Shown here piece by piece: positions 61,427-64,000 of a DNA stretch of 64,000 nucleotides. The position numbers and the translations under genes were made by a program. The notes beneath the pieces are model-generated. The model saw only the letters and a program-made list of their open reading frames with translations. It made no database searches and was not told where the DNA came from. This DNA is from Halomonas binhaiensis (GTDB lineage Bacteria > Pseudomonadota > Gammaproteobacteria > Pseudomonadales > Halomonadaceae), in NCBI RefSeq assembly GCF_008329985.2, contig NZ_CP038437.2, positions 2,108,001 through 2,172,000 on the forward strand, written 5' to 3'. Each line of letters opens with the position of its first letter. The first letter of the stretch is position 1.

Positions 61427-64000
61427 TCATGCCGGATCGTAGGACAGTACCGGAGACAACCAGCGTTCCATATCTGCCAGCGAGTACCCTTTGCGCTGGG
61501 CCAGGACCTCGACTTGATCACGAGTGATCTTGCCGGTGGAAAAGTACTTCGACTGCGGGTGCGAGAAGTACCAGCCGGACACCGCCGCCGCCGGCCACAT
61601 GGCGAAGTGCTCGGTGAGATCCAGCCCTGTATTGCGGGTCGCATCGAGCATGCGGAACAGCGTCGCCTTTTCCGTATGGTCAGGGCAGGCCGGATAGCCG
61701 GGAGCCGGGCGAATGCCCTGATATTTCTCGGCGATCAGGGCCTCATTATCCAGTGCTTCATTGGGTACATAAGCCCAGAACTCGCGTCTGATGCGCTCGT
61801 GCATATGCTCGGCAAAGGCTTCGGCCAGACGGTCGGCCAGGGCCTGGACCATGATGGCACTGTAGTCGTCACCCTTGGCCTTGTATTCGTTGGCAAGCTC
61901 TTCGACACCATGTCCTGCCGTCACGGCAAAACCACCGATCCAGTCGGGCTTGCCGCTGTCCTTGGGAGCAATGAAGTCCGCCAGGCTATAGCAAGCGCCG
62001 TCACGGTTCTTGGTAGTCTGCTGGCGGATATGGTTCAGGCGCTCGATGACCGTTTCGCGAGATTCATCGGCATAGACTTCGATGACATCGTTGTCCACGC
62101 AGTTGGCAGGCCACAGGCCAACGACGCCGCGAGCTTGAATGAGTTTCTCATCAACCAGGTGCTTGAGCATCTCCTGGGCATCGGCATAGAGATTGCGTGC
62201 TGCCTCGCCGACCACTTCATCATTGAGAATCTTCGGATACTTGCCTGCCAGTTCCCAGCTCATGAAGAAGGGCGTCCAGTCGATGCGATCGATCAGTGCA
62301 TTGAGATCGTAGTCATCGAACACTTTGAGTCCGGTGAAGGTGGGCTTGGGTGGTTCATAGCCCTGCCAGTCGAGCTGCATCTTGCGCTCGCAGGCACTGG
62401 CGTAGTCCAGGTCGGCCGCCTTGGGGCGGCGCTTGGCATTGCGCTCACGAACCTTGTCGTACTCTTCCCGGATGTCTGCCACGTAGCTTGGCTTGAGCTC
62501 TGGCGACAGCAGACGGCTGGCCACGCCTACGGCACGCGAAGCATCGGTGACATAGATGACCGGCTCCTGGTACTGGGGTTCGATCTTTACTGCAGTATGA
62601 GCCTTGGAGGTCGTGGCGCCCCCGATCAACAGTGGCAGGGAAAAGCCTTGGCGCTGCATTTCCTTGGCCACATGAACCATCTCGTCCAGCGAAGGGGTGA
62701 TCAGGCCGGACAGGCCGATCAGGTCGGCCTTTTCTTCCCGAGCGGTCTGCAGGATCTTTTCTGCCGGAACCATCACGCCAAGATCGATGACGTCATAGTT
62801 GTTGCATTGAAGCACCACGCCCACGATGTTCTTGCCAATGTCGTGGACATCACCCTTGACCGTGGCCATGACGATCTTGCCCTTGGCCTGGGTGTCCTCG
62901 GTCTTTTCCGCTTCGATGAAGGGGATCAGATAGGCGACCGCCTGTTTCATGACGCGAGCGGACTTTACCACCTGGGGCAGGAACATCTTGCCGGCACCGA
63001 ACAGGTCCCCGACCACGTTCATGCCATCCATCAGCGGCCCTTCGATCACCTCGATCGGGCGATTGGCCTTGAGGCGCGCCTCCTCAGTATCGGCTTCGAT
63101 GAAGCTGGTGACACCCTTGACCAGAGCATGCTCGATACGCTTGCCGACCTCCCAGCTGCGCCACTCAAGGTCCTCTTTCTTGTCGGCGCTGGTGCCATCG
63201 CCCTTGTAACGGTCGGCAATTTCGAGCAGGCGTTCGGTGGCCTCGTCATTACGATTGAGCACCACATCTTCCACTGCCTCGCGCAGTTCACTGGGCAGAT
63301 CGTCATACACGGCCAATTGACCGGCGTTGACGATGCCCATGGTCAGACCTGCGCGAATGGCGTGATACAGGAAAACCGAGTGAATGGCCTCGCGTACCGG
63401 ATTGTTGCCGCGGAAGGAGAACGACACATTGGACACACCGCCGGATACCATGGCATGAGGCAGGTGGGTGGTGATCCACTGGGTTGCCTCGATGAAGTCC
63501 ACTGCGTAGTTGTTGTGCTCTTCGATCCCGGTCGCGATGGCAAAGATATTCGGATCGAAGATGATGTCCTCTGGCGGAAAACCAATGTCATCGACGAGCA
63601 GGCGATAGGCGCGTTCGCAGATCTCGGTCTTGCGCTGGAAGGTGTCTGCCTGACCTTCTTCGTCAAAGGCCATCACCACCACGGCGGCACCATGACGGCG
63701 GCATTCCGTGGCCTGCTGGCGGAAGGATTCCTCTCCTTCCTTGAGCGAGATGGAGTTGACGACGGCCTTGCCCTGAATGCACTTGAGCCCTGCTTCGATG
63801 ATGTCCCACTTGGAGGAGTCCACCATGATCGGTACCTTGGCGATATCGGGCTCGCCAGCGATCAGGTTAAGGAAGCGCACCATGGCTTCCTTGGACTCCA
63901 GCATGCCCTCATCCATGTTGATGTCGATGATCTGGGCGCCGTTCTCGACCTGGTCCAGGGCCACTTCCAGGGCGGTGGTGAAATCCTCTTCGACAATCAG
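61427..64000 (-). CDS. metH: cobalamin-dependent methionine synthase, cut by window edge
   Basis: The visible 858 residues run from inside the pterin-binding domain ([20 protein letters not shown]) through the cobalamin domain with the [11 protein letters not shown] motif (the His ligates cobalt) to the C-terminal activation domain ([29 protein letters not shown]). The N-terminal homocysteine domain lies beyond base 64000. It methylates homocysteine using methyltetrahydrofolate and is reactivated with S-adenosylmethionine. Confidence 0.97.
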   Translation of the reverse strand: MIVEEDFTTALEVALDQVENGAQIIDINMDEGMLESKEAMVRFLNLIAGEPDIAKVPIMVDSSKWDIIEAGLKCIQGKAVVNSISLKEGEESFRQQATECRRHGAAVVVMAFDEEGQADTFQRKTEICERAYRLLVDDIGFPPEDIIFDPNIFAIATGIEEHNNYAVDFIEATQWITTHLPHAMVSGGVSNVSFSFRGNNPVREAIHSVFLYHAIRAGLTMGIVNAGQLAVYDDLPSELREAVEDVVLNRNDEATERLLEIADRYKGDGTSADKKEDLEWRSWEVGKRIEHALVKGVTSFIEADTEEARLKANRPIEVIEGPLMDGMNVVGDLFGAGKMFLPQVVKSARVMKQAVAYLIPFIEAEKTEDTQAKGKIVMATVKGDVHDIGKNIVGVVLQCNNYDVIDLGVMVPAEKILQTAREEKADLIGLSGLITPSLDEMVHVAKEMQRQGFSLPLLIGGATTSKAHTAVKIEPQYQEPVIYVTDASRAVGVASRLLSPELKPSYVADIREEYDKVRERNAKRRPKAADLDYASACERKMQLDWQGYEPPKPTFTGLKVFDDYDLNALIDRIDWTPFFMSWELAGKYPKILNDEVVGEAARNLYADAQEMLKHLVDEKLIQARGVVGLWPANCVDNDVIEVYADESRETVIERLNHIRQQTTKNRDGACYSLADFIAPKDSGKPDWIGGFAVTAGHGVEELANEYKAKGDDYSAIMVQALADRLAEAFAEHMHERIRREFWAYVPNEALDNEALIAEKYQGIRPAPGYPACPDHTEKATLFRMLDATRNTGLDLTEHFAMWPAAAVSGWYFSHPQSKYFSTGKITRDQVEVLAQRKGYSLADMERWLSPVLSYDPA

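Overview
The window looks like a chromosomal segment of a halophilic gammaproteobacterium, most likely Halomonadaceae. This rests on the moderately high GC content, the family-level character of the proteins, and a housekeeping mix (metH, cysI with a DUF934 partner, pdxH, tusDCBE, moeA/moaB, and a formate dehydrogenase locus with fdhD, DUF3305/DUF3306, a TorD-like chaperone and a small Tat protein). The genus is an inference; no 16S rRNA or other species marker is present.

Region 1 (1-5234) holds small hypothetical genes, a DUF1090 periplasmic protein, a divergent HxlR regulator/glutathione transferase pair, a divergent Bcr/CflA efflux pump/LysR regulator pair, and a 0.5 kb gene-free stretch with a hairpin terminator on the minus strand.

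Region 2 (5235-19762) is an integrative element in a tRNA-Ser(TGA) gene. The intact tRNA and a tyrosine recombinase lie at the left end. A displaced copy of the tRNA 3' half, from the anticodon loop onward, marks the right end. The recombinase is translationally coupled to a DUF4224-like gene, and a double zinc-ribbon DUF746-like protein follows. The cargo is a type VI secretion module: vgrG, a DUF4123 adaptor, a VasX-like effector with a glycine-rich membrane C-terminus, and two tandem membrane proteins that are probably immunity factors. No T6SS structural genes are in the window, so the module must use an apparatus encoded elsewhere. The right part holds phage-like remnants and a low-GC operon of unknown function.

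Region 3 (19763-22980) is scarred DNA. A RibD-like reductase and small ORFs lie among decayed segments. Three of these segments match the right part of the island in the same order, which suggests that a sister element once occupied the same site.

Region 4 (22980-29890) holds a TonB-dependent siderophore receptor with a Fur-like box, a cupin protein, a PrpA-type phosphatase, a YccA-type membrane protein, the tusDCBE sulfur relay for tRNA 2-thiouridine, and acpH.

Region 5 (29899-43531) is the formate dehydrogenase region. It contains moeA, moaB, a DUF1244 gene, fdhC, fdhB, fdhA (cysteine-type active site), a small Tat protein, a TorD-like chaperone, a multi-ferredoxin protein, DUF3306, DUF3305 and fdhD. 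A fluoroacetate-dehalogenase-like hydrolase sits inside the locus, and an XRE-cupin regulator closes it.

Region 6 (43628-64000) carries a deacetylase-family gene divergent from a Pat-type acyl-CoA synthetase/acetyltransferase, then pdxH, an arsC-wrbA-DUF2069 operon and smrA. A hipBA system follows with three regularly spaced operator-like palindromes. The rest is an AraC regulator with a DUF1302 outer-membrane protein and an alkylsulfatase, cysI with DUF934, a MATE pump, and the C-terminal part of metH, which runs off the right edge.
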